A stretch of DNA of 43,029 bases from contig JAIETF010000020.1 of assembly GCA_019745415.1 (NCBI GenBank), forward strand, positions 1 through 43,029. Direction: 5' to 3'. Of the stretch, positions 1 to 7,194 are shown piece by piece. The notes below the pieces were generated by a model. It made no database searches. It worked only from the letters and a program-made list of their open reading frames with translations, and was not told the DNA's origin. Position numbers and translations under genes: made by a program. The first letter of the stretch is position 1, and every line of letters starts with the position of its first letter. This DNA comes from Candidatus Obscuribacterales bacterium (GTDB taxonomy: Bacteria > Cyanobacteriota > Vampirovibrionia > Obscuribacterales > Obscuribacteraceae).

Positions 1-369
1 GTGTTCCTTGTTTTGCTCGTCATCATGATCTTGATTGCTCCCTTGATCGACAAATCCGACCTCAAGATCAAACCGCCCGAAACTAAGAACGCTAAGAAAG
101 ACGAAGCGACCAAAGGCATTAGTATCGATATCGACAAAGACGGACAGCTGGCTATAAACGGCAAGTATGTTCGCGATCACAATATCGAAACTATAAAAGC
201 GATGATCGTAGAGTTGAAAAATGCCGCTCCGCCAAATACCGACTTACACCTCACTCTTAACGCCGATGGCGATGCTAAGCAGAAAGATGTGGTGGAAGTG
301 ATGAGTGCCGCTGCTGCTGCCGGCATCAAGAAAATGCGTGTGGCTACCCAGCAGCAGACCAATTATTAG
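1..369 (+). CDS. ExbD/TolR-like biopolymer transport protein, 3' part
   Basis: The reading frame is open from the first base, so the true start lies upstream and only the last 122 codons are present. What remains is the end of a hydrophobic segment (FLVLLVIMILIAPLID), then a hydrophilic domain rich in Lys and Asp. The pattern of one membrane segment, then a periplasmic domain with a 'GQLAINGKYV ... LHLTLNADGDAKQKDVVEVMSAAAAAGIKKM' shape, matches the ExbD/TolR family. In that family an ExbB/TolQ partner couples the proton gradient to work across the envelope. The partner gene and the membrane Asp that would carry the proton are not visible. The family call is fairly good; the specific substrate cannot be told. 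Confidence 0.68.
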   Translation: MFLVLLVIMILIAPLIDKSDLKIKPPETKNAKKDEATKGISIDIDKDGQLAINGKYVRDHNIETIKAMIVELKNAAPPNTDLHLTLNADGDAKQKDVVEVMSAAAAAGIKKMRVATQQQTNY

Positions 370-400
370 AGCGCTTCTTCTCTAGATAAAAGCAGGTCTT

Positions 401-1342
401 ATGTCTTCTTTCTATAGACTTGGCCTGATTGGTTACCCCCTCGGTCATTCTAATTCTCCGGCTATTCATGCTGCTTTTCTTGGGCAGTTCAATTTGCTCG
501 GCGAATATAAGCTATATGCCGATGCAGATTTGCAAAAGCTGCTTGCTGCTGCAACTGCTGCTACTACTGGTGGTGCAGGCTCTCAAGCCCTTGATGGCTT
601 GAATGTAACTATCCCTCATAAAGTGGCTTGTGCTGCCTATATGAATCATTTGTCCGACGAGGCGCGTTTAGCTGGTGCGGTCAATACTATCGTGATTGAC
701 AGAGAGGAAGGTCTTGTTGTCAGCGGTCATAATACTGATATAGCTGGAATCAAGCACACCCTGCGGGTAACCGGCAAAATTAGTCCGCTCAGTGAGCAAG
801 AAGAATTAAATGGTCCTGCCGTGCTGCTTGGTTGCGGCGGGGCTGCCCGAGCCGCTCTTGTCGCTCTGGCCGACTATGGCTTTACTTCTTTCGTTCTTTT
901 GGTGCGCAGCTTTGATTCGGCTTATGCCATGCTGCGTGATCTTGATAAAGCTGGCTTTGACCCTAGGCTGCTGCAACGCATAACCGTGATTTCTACTAGT
1001 GAGTCGGAGCGGCTCATGAAGGAGATGCAAGTCATAGGTCAGGCTTCTGTCTTCATCAATGCTACTCCGCTTGGACAAAGGCAGGGAGCCTCTGACTTGC
1101 CCGACTGGTTTAGACCGCTTTTGCACAGTTTGGTAAGAGAGACCCTTGTTTTTGATATGGTCTATGCCAGGCAGGGTCTGACTCCTATAACAAGACTGGC
1201 TTATGACCTCGGTTTTAGCAAAGTGGCTGATGGAAGAGAAATGCTTGTCGAGCAAGCTCGACAAGCATTCAAACTGTGGACTGGTTTATTGCCGTCATTT
1301 CAGATCGGCTTGAAAGCTCTCAATGAGGCGCTTTCGGTATAG
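401..1342 (+). CDS. aroE: Shikimate dehydrogenase (NADP+)
   Basis: This enzyme reduces 3-dehydroshikimate to shikimate in aromatic amino-acid synthesis, in the cytoplasm. The 313-residue frame shows every diagnostic block. GYPLGHSNSP (11-20) is the substrate-binding Ser motif. LNVTIPHK (67-74) ends in the catalytic Lys74. AVNTIV and the HNTD block carry the second catalytic residue, Asp113. GCGGAARAA (144-152) is the nucleotide-binding Gly-rich loop, followed by INATPLG and the C-terminal DGREMLVEQARQAF helix. Length is slightly above the usual 270-290 because of an Ala/Thr-rich insert near residues 48-62. It starts 31 bases after the preceding gene and is probably co-transcribed. A 14-bp-arm inverted repeat lies inside the gene at 1240-1269. 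Confidence 0.96.
   Translation: MSSFYRLGLIGYPLGHSNSPAIHAAFLGQFNLLGEYKLYADADLQKLLAAATAATTGGAGSQALDGLNVTIPHKVACAAYMNHLSDEARLAGAVNTIVIDREEGLVVSGHNTDIAGIKHTLRVTGKISPLSEQEELNGPAVLLGCGGAARAALVALADYGFTSFVLLVRSFDSAYAMLRDLDKAGFDPRLLQRITVISTSESERLMKEMQVIGQASVFINATPLGQRQGASDLPDWFRPLLHSLVRETLVFDMVYARQGLTPITRLAYDLGFSKVADGREMLVEQARQAFKLWTGLLPSFQIGLKALNEALSV
1240..1269. repeat. Perfect inverted repeat inside aroE
   Basis: Left arm AATGCTTGTCGAGC at 1240-1253, two bases AA, then its exact reverse complement at 1256-1269. It falls in the conserved C-terminal helix of AroE (EMLVEQARQAF), so it is coding sequence that also folds into a strong hairpin. Confidence 0.9.
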
Positions 1343-1356
1343 ATGAGCTTGCTCTT

Positions 1357-1683
1357 CTATCCTTCAAAAAAGATAGGCACTAATTTCATCGCCTGTCCGA
1401 GATCGCCTTCTACAGAAAGTACTCCCGAGAGAGCGGCTGTCATTGCCGACATACGTCCTTCTATGATCATTGCCATATCTTCGGCACTGATTGAGAGCTT
1501 GCAGTTGTAGGCAGCTCCTTCTTGATACTCGGTGACGTTGAGTTCGCCGTTATTGATGCTTAGCAGCCAGGCTCCGCCGTTCTCGCCCTTGATATTGATC
1601 AAGTAGGCGGCGGTTATGTCTTTTGCTGCTTGCGGTTTGAAGCGTTTTTTCAACTCATTGATTATTGTTTCTTGCGCTAGCAC
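1357..1683 (-). CDS. SCP2 sterol-binding-domain protein
   Basis: A 108-residue single-domain protein with the SCP2 pattern: an N-terminal helix, 'AAYLINIKGENGGAWLLSINNGELNV', then 'CKLSISAEDMAMIIEGRMSAMTAALSGVLSVEGDLGQAMKLVPIF'. The family forms a hydrophobic pocket that binds lipids or acyl-CoA-like ligands. Bacterial single-domain members mostly have no known substrate. It has no signal peptide, so it should be cytoplasmic. It converges on aroE with only 14 bases between the stops, and no terminator hairpin is visible between them. Its start region is divergent from the DUF721 gene, with a TATAAT-bearing dyad between them that may serve both genes. Function beyond ligand binding is unknown. 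Confidence 0.8.
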   Translation of the reverse strand: MLAQETIINELKKRFKPQAAKDITAAYLINIKGENGGAWLLSINNGELNVTEYQEGAAYNCKLSISAEDMAMIIEGRMSAMTAALSGVLSVEGDLGQAMKLVPIFFEG

Positions 1684-1707
1684 TGTATATACCTCTAAGA
1701 TAGGCTC

Positions 1708-1729
1708 AGATTATAACCTCTTATAATCT
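1708..1729. promoter_or_regulatory. Dyad with TATAAT on both strands between divergent genes
   Basis: AGATTATAA (1708-1716), CCTC, then TTATAATCT (1721-1729) form a perfect 9-bp dyad. TATAAT reads on the plus strand at 1722-1727 and on the minus strand at 1715-1710. The dyad sits between the divergent SCP2 and DUF721 starts, so it can supply a -10 box in each direction. No good -35 is seen on either side. Confidence 0.4.
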
Positions 1730-1759
1730 TTTATATGGATATCTCAAGGGGATTCATAC

Positions 1760-2494
1760 ATGTCTTCCTCTAAGAATGGCGTAAGCAATGGGGCTTCCGA
1801 TGCCGGTGGCGCTGCCAAAGCGGCAAAACCCCGAACAAACTTTAGACGTTCGCAGATGACCGGAGTCTCTAGTCTTTTGCCGAAAGTGGTGCGGGCACTG
1901 GGCATAGACCGCAGATTGAAAGAGCATACTTTGATGAATCTCTGGCCCCATATCGTGCCGGAGCCCTTTGCCAGCCGGGCTCGTCCTCTTTTTATTGATG
2001 CTGATGGCAACCTGGTTGTGGCTGTGCAGGATGCTGCCATAGGGCAAGAGTTTGGCTTTAGAAGGGCTGAGATTTTGAAGATGGTGGGTGCGGCGGCCAG
2101 AGGCGTTGGGCTCAACTTGAACGGTTTGCGCTTTGATATGAAGCGATTTTTTGAAGGCAAGCTGGAGCGCGAAGCCGAATTGCGTGAGCGCTCCGCTGTG
2201 CTGCCTGCGCCTACTGCTGCCGACCTTGCCGCCATTGTCTTAACAGAAGATGATTTGGCCGATTTCAGATATCTTGGTGAGGGAGATATTGAAGATGAAA
2301 CCCTCAAGGGTCGTATGCGCGCCCTCTATGAGAAAGAACTTAGGCTGAAGCGCTGGCGAGAAGCAAATGGCTATCCACGCTGTAGTCGCTGTGGAGATGT
2401 GGCACCGCGCTTACATGGGATAGATCTTATCTGCGCCTATTGCTTTGCCTCTGGTATGTCCAAAGATGCAAGCGAAAAAGAGCTTAACGACTAG
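1760..2494 (+). CDS. dciA: DUF721 (DciA-like) protein with C-terminal zinc ribbon
   Basis: The N-terminal half matches DUF721: 'GVSSLLPKVVRALGIDRRLKEHTLMNLWPHIV', then 'LFIDADGNLVVAVQDAAIGQEFGFRRAEILKMV'. This is the family of DciA, the helicase loader used by bacteria that lack DnaC. Family members load or assist DnaB at the origin; that role is inferred here. The protein is 244 residues, clearly longer than typical DUF721 proteins. The extra C-terminus is a charged helical stretch followed by Cys208, Cys211, Cys225 and Cys228, a CxxC-CxxC zinc ribbon. The start ATG has AAGGGG nine bases upstream. The gene lies just before ftsE, with about 160 bases between. An alternative is a DUF721 protein of unrelated nucleic-acid function. 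Confidence 0.72.
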   Translation: MSSSKNGVSNGASDAGGAAKAAKPRTNFRRSQMTGVSSLLPKVVRALGIDRRLKEHTLMNLWPHIVPEPFASRARPLFIDADGNLVVAVQDAAIGQEFGFRRAEILKMVGAAARGVGLNLNGLRFDMKRFFEGKLEREAELRERSAVLPAPTAADLAAIVLTEDDLADFRYLGEGDIEDETLKGRMRALYEKELRLKRWREANGYPRCSRCGDVAPRLHGIDLICAYCFASGMSKDASEKELND

Positions 2495-2655
2495 TGATAT
2501 CTATGCGGCGCATATAACCCTCTCTGGCTGGCTCTTTTGGGCATCGGAAGGGCGGTCTTTGGTTAATCTATACTAGGCTTACTAAACCCTTAGATTTGCC
2601 TCGTGACTACTGTGTTATCATGAGGTCCCAGTGGAGACCAGGTAAGCATATCGAT

Positions 2656-3342
2656 ATGATTCGTCTGCAGAATGTTTGCAAAAACTATGGCGGCACCCCC
2701 GCTCTCTCCAATGTGAATTTACACATCGGCCTTGGTGAATTTGCCTTTTTGGTCGGGCCCAGTGGTGCCGGTAAATCTACTTTGATGCGCCTTCTCTATC
2801 GGGAAGAAGTACCGACATCAGGTAATGTGCTGATTTCAGGCGTCAACCTAAACCGTCTTTCCAAAGGGCAGATTCCGCTTTTGCGCAGAAGGCTCGGTAT
2901 CATTTTTCAAGATTTCAAACTCTTGAACAGCCAGACTGTATTCAATAACGTCGCCTATGTCTTGCGTGCCCTTGGTGTCGATGAGCGCGAAGTCGGCAAG
3001 CGTGTGGGCAGTGCTCTGGCTGTTGTCGGTCTTGAACACAAAAGAGATTCCTATCCCACCGAACTATCTGGTGGAGAGCAGCAACGTGTAGGAATCGCGC
3101 GTGCCATCGTCAATGGCCCGCCCGTTCTTTTAGCCGATGAACCGACCGGTAACTTAGACCCGGCTACCTCTTTAGAGATTGTGCAGTTGCTTGAGCGAAT
3201 CAGTCAACGCGGCACCACTGTTTTGATTTCTACCCACGACCAGCCCATCGTCAACGCCATGCGCAGACGAGTAATCGCCCTCAAAAAGGGTGAAGTGGTG
3301 GCGGATGTCGACAATGGCTATTATGAGCTGGAGATGGCCTAA
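2656..3342 (+). CDS. ftsE: Cell-division ABC transporter ATPase FtsE
   Basis: FtsE is the ATPase partner of FtsX; the pair controls peptidoglycan hydrolases at the division septum. From the ATG at 2656 the protein begins MIRLQNVCKNY, the normal FtsE beginning. It then shows Walker A GPSGAGKST, Q-loop FQDF, signature LSGGEQQ, Walker B LLADEPTGNLD and the switch His in STHD. The frame can be extended upstream to a TTG at 2596, adding 20 residues unlike the family, so I prefer the internal ATG. Its ribosome site is only moderate (CAGGTAAG region). The ftsX start follows the stop after two bases, so the two are one operon. Confidence 0.93.
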   Translation: MIRLQNVCKNYGGTPALSNVNLHIGLGEFAFLVGPSGAGKSTLMRLLYREEVPTSGNVLISGVNLNRLSKGQIPLLRRRLGIIFQDFKLLNSQTVFNNVAYVLRALGVDEREVGKRVGSALAVVGLEHKRDSYPTELSGGEQQRVGIARAIVNGPPVLLADEPTGNLDPATSLEIVQLLERISQRGTTVLISTHDQPIVNAMRRRVIALKKGEVVADVDNGYYELEMA

Positions 3343-3344
3343 AG

Positions 3345-4217
3345 ATGCTTAGAGCAATTAGAATATTCAATCGCGTTTGTGTGGAAACCTTGCTTGGTCT
3401 AAGAGCAAGTGGTTGGTCCAACTGGCTTGTTGTGAGCATTTTGGCTATTGCCCTGACTATCTTCGGTTGCGTGCTGCAAGTCACTATGACTTTGAAGAAT
3501 CTAGTCAATGCATGGGGCAATCAAATTCAAATTTCAGCTTATTTGGCTGAGGGGGCTGATCCCAAGAAAGTCGCCCATGAAATTTCACGCTTCCCCGAAG
3601 TGAAGCAGGTTGAGATTGTCACCAAAGATGTGGCTTGGAACGAGATGCAGCATACTTTCAAGGTGGCATCCATCGAGAATCCTCTGCCGAATACTCTGCA
3701 TGTCAAACTTTCCAGTCCTGACCAAGTGGAAGTCTTGGCTCCTAAGTTGAGATTGATGTCGGCGATTGAAAATGTGCGCTATCCGCTCAAAGTCGCTAAG
3801 AAGATCAATGATGTCAGACATTTTCTAGAGTTGGCTGGTCTTTTCGTCACCACCGCTCTTTCTGCCGCCACTCTAGTGGTCATCGGCAATACGATTCATT
3901 TGGTCATCAAGGCCAGGCATAAAGAGATAGAGATACTCAGTCTCATGGGTGTGGGTCATTTCTATATCAAATGTCCTTTCGTTTTTCAGGGCGCTGTGTA
4001 CGGAGCCTGTGCCGCCATTATGGCTTCCGTGGTTCTCGTTGCTCTGCATCTTTATATAGACCCTTATGTCAAAGACCAGTTGCTTAGTCTGGCACCGGCT
4101 CTCACCCAGAATCTCGAATATTCAATGGGTCAGACCGCCGTGCTTATGGCTATTCTAGGTGTTGTGGTCGGTGCCGGTGGCAGTCTCTGGACTTCGGGGC
4201 GTTATATCAAGATCTAG
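3345..4217 (+). CDS. ftsX: Cell-division permease-like protein FtsX
   Basis: FtsX is the membrane subunit of the FtsEX complex. The 290-residue protein has the family layout: a cytoplasmic N-terminus, TM1 at about 27-48, an extracytoplasmic domain at about 50-160 beginning IQISAYLAEGADPKKV, then TM2 at about 163-186, TM3 at about 213-238 and TM4 at about 262-283. The stretch 'IKARHKEIEILSLMGVGHFYIKCPFVFQGAVYG' between TM2 and TM3 is the conserved FtsX/MacB-type coupling region. It starts two bases after ftsE. A bidirectional terminator follows, so the ftsEX operon appears to end here. The hydrolase activator normally regulated by FtsEX is not encoded in this window. Confidence 0.93.
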   Translation: MLRAIRIFNRVCVETLLGLRASGWSNWLVVSILAIALTIFGCVLQVTMTLKNLVNAWGNQIQISAYLAEGADPKKVAHEISRFPEVKQVEIVTKDVAWNEMQHTFKVASIENPLPNTLHVKLSSPDQVEVLAPKLRLMSAIENVRYPLKVAKKINDVRHFLELAGLFVTTALSAATLVVIGNTIHLVIKARHKEIEILSLMGVGHFYIKCPFVFQGAVYGACAAIMASVVLVALHLYIDPYVKDQLLSLAPALTQNLEYSMGQTAVLMAILGVVVGAGGSLWTSGRYIKI

Positions 4218-4245
4218 CGGTTAGCTATACTGCAAAGCAAAATAA

Positions 4246-4277
4246 AGAGGGACCGGTTTTCTTGGTCCCTCTCTCTT
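4246..4277. terminator. Bidirectional rho-independent terminator after ftsX
   Basis: AGAGGGACC (4246-4254) pairs with GGTCCCTCT (4264-4272) around a 9-base loop. T-rich tracts follow on the plus strand (CTCTTTTTC) and on the minus strand (TTTATTTT). It separates ftsX from the convergent prolyl isomerase gene and can serve both. Confidence 0.85.
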
Positions 4278-4308
4278 TTTCTTTGACTATCTAGATCTAG
4301 ATTGAGAT

Positions 4309-4776
4309 TTAGATTGCAGCCGGGGTGGTCACCGACACTTTAGTCATTTTGTCTGAGACCCTTATCGAATCCACCACATCTTGGCCTTCCAGTACTTTAC
4401 CGAACACAGCATAGTTCATGTCGAGGAAATGGGCTGGTTCTAGGGTGATATAGAACTGGCAGCTGGCTGAATTAGGATCATTTGATCTAGCCATGGCTAA
4501 AGCGCCTTTGTGGTGCTTCAGGTGCGGCTTTACTTCCAGTGGAATGCGGCGGGTCTGATTTGTAGCCGGGTCTACATAGTTACCAGTGCCGGTGCCGCGC
4601 GGGCAGCCGCCTTGGACGACAAAGCCAGGCTCTACTCTATGGAAAGTAAGGCCGTTGTAGAAACCTTTGTTTACCAGGTCGAGGAAGTTATTTGCCGTGG
4701 TCGGCACTTCCGATACGAAGACCTGCACTTTGATAGTGCCTTTGTTTGTTTCAATTGAGACGATTGGATCTGACAT
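4309..4776 (-). CDS. Cyclophilin-type peptidyl-prolyl cis-trans isomerase, cytoplasmic
   Basis: A 155-residue single-domain cyclophilin that would catalyse prolyl bond isomerisation during folding. Visible motifs are [19 protein letters not shown] (catalytic Arg47), FVVQGG (Gln55), [20 protein letters not shown] and [17 protein letters not shown]. There is no signal peptide. It is the last gene of a five-gene minus-strand cluster and is a close tandem paralogue of the next gene upstream, which is exported. Its ATG follows a strong AAGGAGG (4806-4812) by 29 bases, too far for direct use, and an in-frame TGA directly precedes the ATG. Translation may therefore depend on a folded leader. Confidence 0.93.
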   Translation of the reverse strand: MSDPIVSIETNKGTIKVQVFVSEVPTTANNFLDLVNKGFYNGLTFHRVEPGFVVQGGCPRGTGTGNYVDPATNQTRRIPLEVKPHLKHHKGALAMARSNDPNSASCQFYITLEPAHFLDMNYAVFGKVLEGQDVVDSIRVSDKMTKVSVTTPAAI

Positions 4777-4847
4777 TCACAAATATTGAAAGCTTGAGCT
4801 TCCAACCTCCTTAAAATTAAACCGTTGATTTTAGCACTTGCGCCGAA

Positions 4848-5456
4848 TTATTTGCCTTCAGAAACAACGCTGACCTTGGTCATCTTGTCGCCCATACGAA
4901 TGGAATCGACCACATTTTGACCTTCCAGCACCTTGCCGAAGACGGCGTATTTGCCATCGAGAGCCGGTTGGGCATCGAGGGTGATATAGAACTGGCAGCT
5001 GGCCGAATTAGGATCGTTAGCCCGGGCCATAGCCAAAGCGCCCTTGTCGTGAAGAAGAGTCGGATTGGTTTCTAGTCTCAAGTAGCGGGTGGCGCCGGTC
5101 TTGGGATCGACATAATTGCCGGTGCCGTTACCAAGCGGGTCGCCGCCCTGGATGACAAAGCCGGGTACGACGCGGTGGAAGCTGAGACCGTTGTAAAAGC
5201 CTTTGTTGACCAGGTCAAGAAAATTCTCGGAAGTAGCGGGGGCGTCTTTCTTAAATACTTCAACCTTGATAGACCCTTTGCTTGTTTCGATGAGAACGAC
5301 AGGATCGCTTGCCACCCGCTTGGCGCCTGCCTTAGCTTGCGGTGCAGCGTTTGCGGCGGGGAGGGACAAGAGGGCTGAACCTGCCACCATGACTAGTGTC
5401 ATTGCTGCGGCGCCGCCCATGACTAACGACCTGAATGAGCCCTTTTGCAATTGCAT
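4848..5456 (-). CDS. Cyclophilin-type peptidyl-prolyl cis-trans isomerase, exported
   Basis: A 202-residue cyclophilin with an N-terminal signal peptide: basic start, hydrophobic core at about 12-32, likely cleavage after ANA at residue 37. A short Ala/Lys-rich linker leads to the catalytic domain from about residue 51. Conserved motifs are FHRV (Arg95), [26 protein letters not shown] and [17 protein letters not shown]. It should act outside the cytoplasmic membrane as a folding catalyst. The domain is very similar along its whole length to the downstream cytoplasmic copy, a clear tandem duplication with a change of compartment. AAGGAG lies seven bases before the ATG. The gene is 15 bases downstream of the preceding minus-strand gene. 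Confidence 0.94.
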   Translation of the reverse strand: MQLQKGSFRSLVMGGAAAMTLVMVAGSALLSLPAANAAPQAKAGAKRVASDPVVLIETSKGSIKVEVFKKDAPATSENFLDLVNKGFYNGLSFHRVVPGFVIQGGDPLGNGTGNYVDPKTGATRYLRLETNPTLLHDKGALAMARANDPNSASCQFYITLDAQPALDGKYAVFGKVLEGQNVVDSIRMGDKMTKVSVVSEGK

Positions 5457-5471
5457 TCTATTTCTCCTTGC

Positions 5472-6380
5472 TTATTTTGTTTGACTTGGCTTATTTTGAC
5501 TTGGCTTACTTTTATTTGGCTGAATTTGAGAAGGCGCTATTTGCCCAGACTGAACTTGACCAGGCAGAACTTGATTTAATTTGAGTTGGCTCAAGACCGG
5601 TATAGTGACCATTCCACCTTGATTTGCCGGGAAGGGCGGCAATAAGAGCGGCAAGGTAATGCTATCAATAGAAGCGCCGTCAGGCACTTCGAAAGCTACC
5701 CAGCCTTCAGTTGCATCTTGGGGCAGAACGACGCGACGGTTGAAGCGACCGGCTTCGATTTCGTGACGGCCGGCATCTCTTCCTATGGCAGTGCCCAAAC
5801 CCCTTTTGGCGTTTTCTTGCGGGGTGAGCATTTCATAAAAAATGGGTCCAGCCAGTCCAAGGGTGGCGGCACTTACCGCCGCTACTGCTGCTTTGCCTGC
5901 CGGCGACAAAATAGAATTGTCGAGCTTTATCACTCTATCGGCTGAGACAGCCGCGATCTCTCCGGTGCTGGTTTTACCCTTGATGGCATCGCCTAGCAAG
6001 ACCACAGGATCGTTAGATCTGTTGGTGAGCTTGAGATTGACGATAGCCAATCTCGGACCGCGGTAGCGTGTCATAGGATTAGCATTGAGCAGGCGTGCCG
6101 AGCCTAGCAGGTTGCTTTTCTCTATAACGGCCTTGAGTTTATCGCCCTGAGAGTTCTCGCCTTGAGCTTTAGCAACTTGCTCCGGTGTGAGGGGCAAGGG
6201 GGCTTCCGGGTCGGCGATTACGTCTCCGCCCTTGATATTGATTGCCGGACGAAGCTCTAGTTTTTGCTCGCCGTCTGGGTATTGTTGAGCAAAAACATTT
6301 GATGCGCTTTGAGAACCAACCATAGTTAGTGCGAGAAAAACTAGTTGAAATGCTCTGCGCTTCAATAAAGAGTGAACCAT
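5472..6380 (-). CDS. Exported protein of unknown family with P/Q/S repeat tail
   Basis: I do not recognise this family. The 302-residue protein has a signal peptide (basic MVHSLLKRR, then a hydrophobic run to about residue 31, FAQQY). A mid region 'GPRLAIVNLKLTNRSNDPVVLLGDAIKG' looks beta-rich. A hydrophobic Ala/Gly stretch at about 158-182 (SPAGKAAVAAVSAATLGLAGPIFYEML) could be a membrane or buried helix. The last 35 residues are a degenerate repeat of Gln/Pro/Ser (QVLPGQ, QIAPSQ, QNKPSQ) carried by direct DNA repeats near 5478-5510. It sits 15 bases upstream of the exported cyclophilin and 25 downstream of another exported unknown, so these are probably co-transcribed. Possibly an envelope-associated protein; no function is assigned. 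Confidence 0.7.
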   Translation of the reverse strand: MVHSLLKRRAFQLVFLALTMVGSQSASNVFAQQYPDGEQKLELRPAINIKGGDVIADPEAPLPLTPEQVAKAQGENSQGDKLKAVIEKSNLLGSARLLNANPMTRYRGPRLAIVNLKLTNRSNDPVVLLGDAIKGKTSTGEIAAVSADRVIKLDNSILSPAGKAAVAAVSAATLGLAGPIFYEMLTPQENAKRGLGTAIGRDAGRHEIEAGRFNRRVVLPQDATEGWVAFEVPDGASIDSITLPLLLPPFPANQGGMVTIPVLSQLKLNQVLPGQVQSGQIAPSQIQPNKSKPSQNKPSQTK

Positions 6381-6405
6381 GATGCCTTTTAGTCTATGCC
6401 TTTCT

Positions 6406-7068
6406 CTACTGTCTTTGACCCACCAATTGATAGGTCACTTTAGCTCTGGGTTGGGGCTCGCCTTCTTTGACTATTGAGATACGCTCAAGACCTTCGAAAG
6501 TCATGCCGCCGTCGCCGAGCTGCAAGACAATGGCTTCTTGAGCCATTGTCTTCGAAATTGGATGTTGATAGCGAATGAAAGCTTGGTTGCCTACAACTTT
6601 CTGTACATAAAGCTGGGTGGTGACGCCCTGATCGGTGGAAAGGGTGTAATTGCCGGCATTGCCGCCGATATTCCAGATATTTTGAGTGCGTTGCTGGAAA
6701 ATTTGACCGATACCGCCTTGATATTGAGGTTGGGCGTCTACAGTGGTGCGGTTGCCCATGACCCGCCAGGCGCCCATAAAGCCTTTGGGCAGAACTGCTT
6801 GCTTTTGCACGCCTGCTTGAATAGTCTGGGTTTGTCTTTGCTGTTGGGGCTGCTGTCTGGTGGCGCTGGCATTCAGTCTAGGAGTTGTTGGTACGGACTG
6901 CGGCGCGGGATAGCTGTAAGAACCAGAGAAACTGCCGGGGTTAGAATCCATGAATTGCTGCTGTTCTACACCCAGCTGGAAGGGATCGGCAGAGGCCCCT
7001 TGCCCTGCCGATAAGCCGGTCAAAGCTGCAAGGGTCAGTATGGTTGCAAATAACCTGGCTTCTTTCAT
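6406..7068 (-). CDS. Exported protein of unknown family, Q-rich N-terminal linker
   Basis: A 220-residue protein with a signal peptide (MKEARLFATILTLAALTGLSAGQGASA, likely cleaved near residue 27). A Gln/Ser/Pro-rich linker spans about 35-90, including RQQPQQQRQTQT. A compact C-terminal domain at about 95-220 begins PKGFMGAWRVMGNRT and is rich in beta-prone residues ('NYTLSTDQGVTTQLYVQKVVGNQAFIRYQHPI'). I do not recognise the domain; lipocalin-like or other small beta-barrel folds are possible but unproven. GAGGGATAAG precedes the ATG, a good ribosome site. It is the second gene of the minus-strand exported cluster. Confidence 0.7.
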   Translation of the reverse strand: MKEARLFATILTLAALTGLSAGQGASADPFQLGVEQQQFMDSNPGSFSGSYSYPAPQSVPTTPRLNASATRQQPQQQRQTQTIQAGVQKQAVLPKGFMGAWRVMGNRTTVDAQPQYQGGIGQIFQQRTQNIWNIGGNAGNYTLSTDQGVTTQLYVQKVVGNQAFIRYQHPISKTMAQEAIVLQLGDGGMTFEGLERISIVKEGEPQPRAKVTYQLVGQRQ

Positions 7069-7194
7069 CTTATCCCTCGTTATTGTCTTGCTGGCGATAC
7101 AGCTTTGTCTTTCAACACTGGCTCTATTTTATTACCTTATTAAGCTTTTCGCCGGATTAAGGTTTTCGCTGAAAATTACTTCTTGCCTGATTTA

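Noticed and set aside
2596..2655. TTG-initiated 20-residue extension of FtsE
   Set aside because: The extra residues do not resemble FtsE, and MIRLQNV at 2656 is the family's normal beginning.
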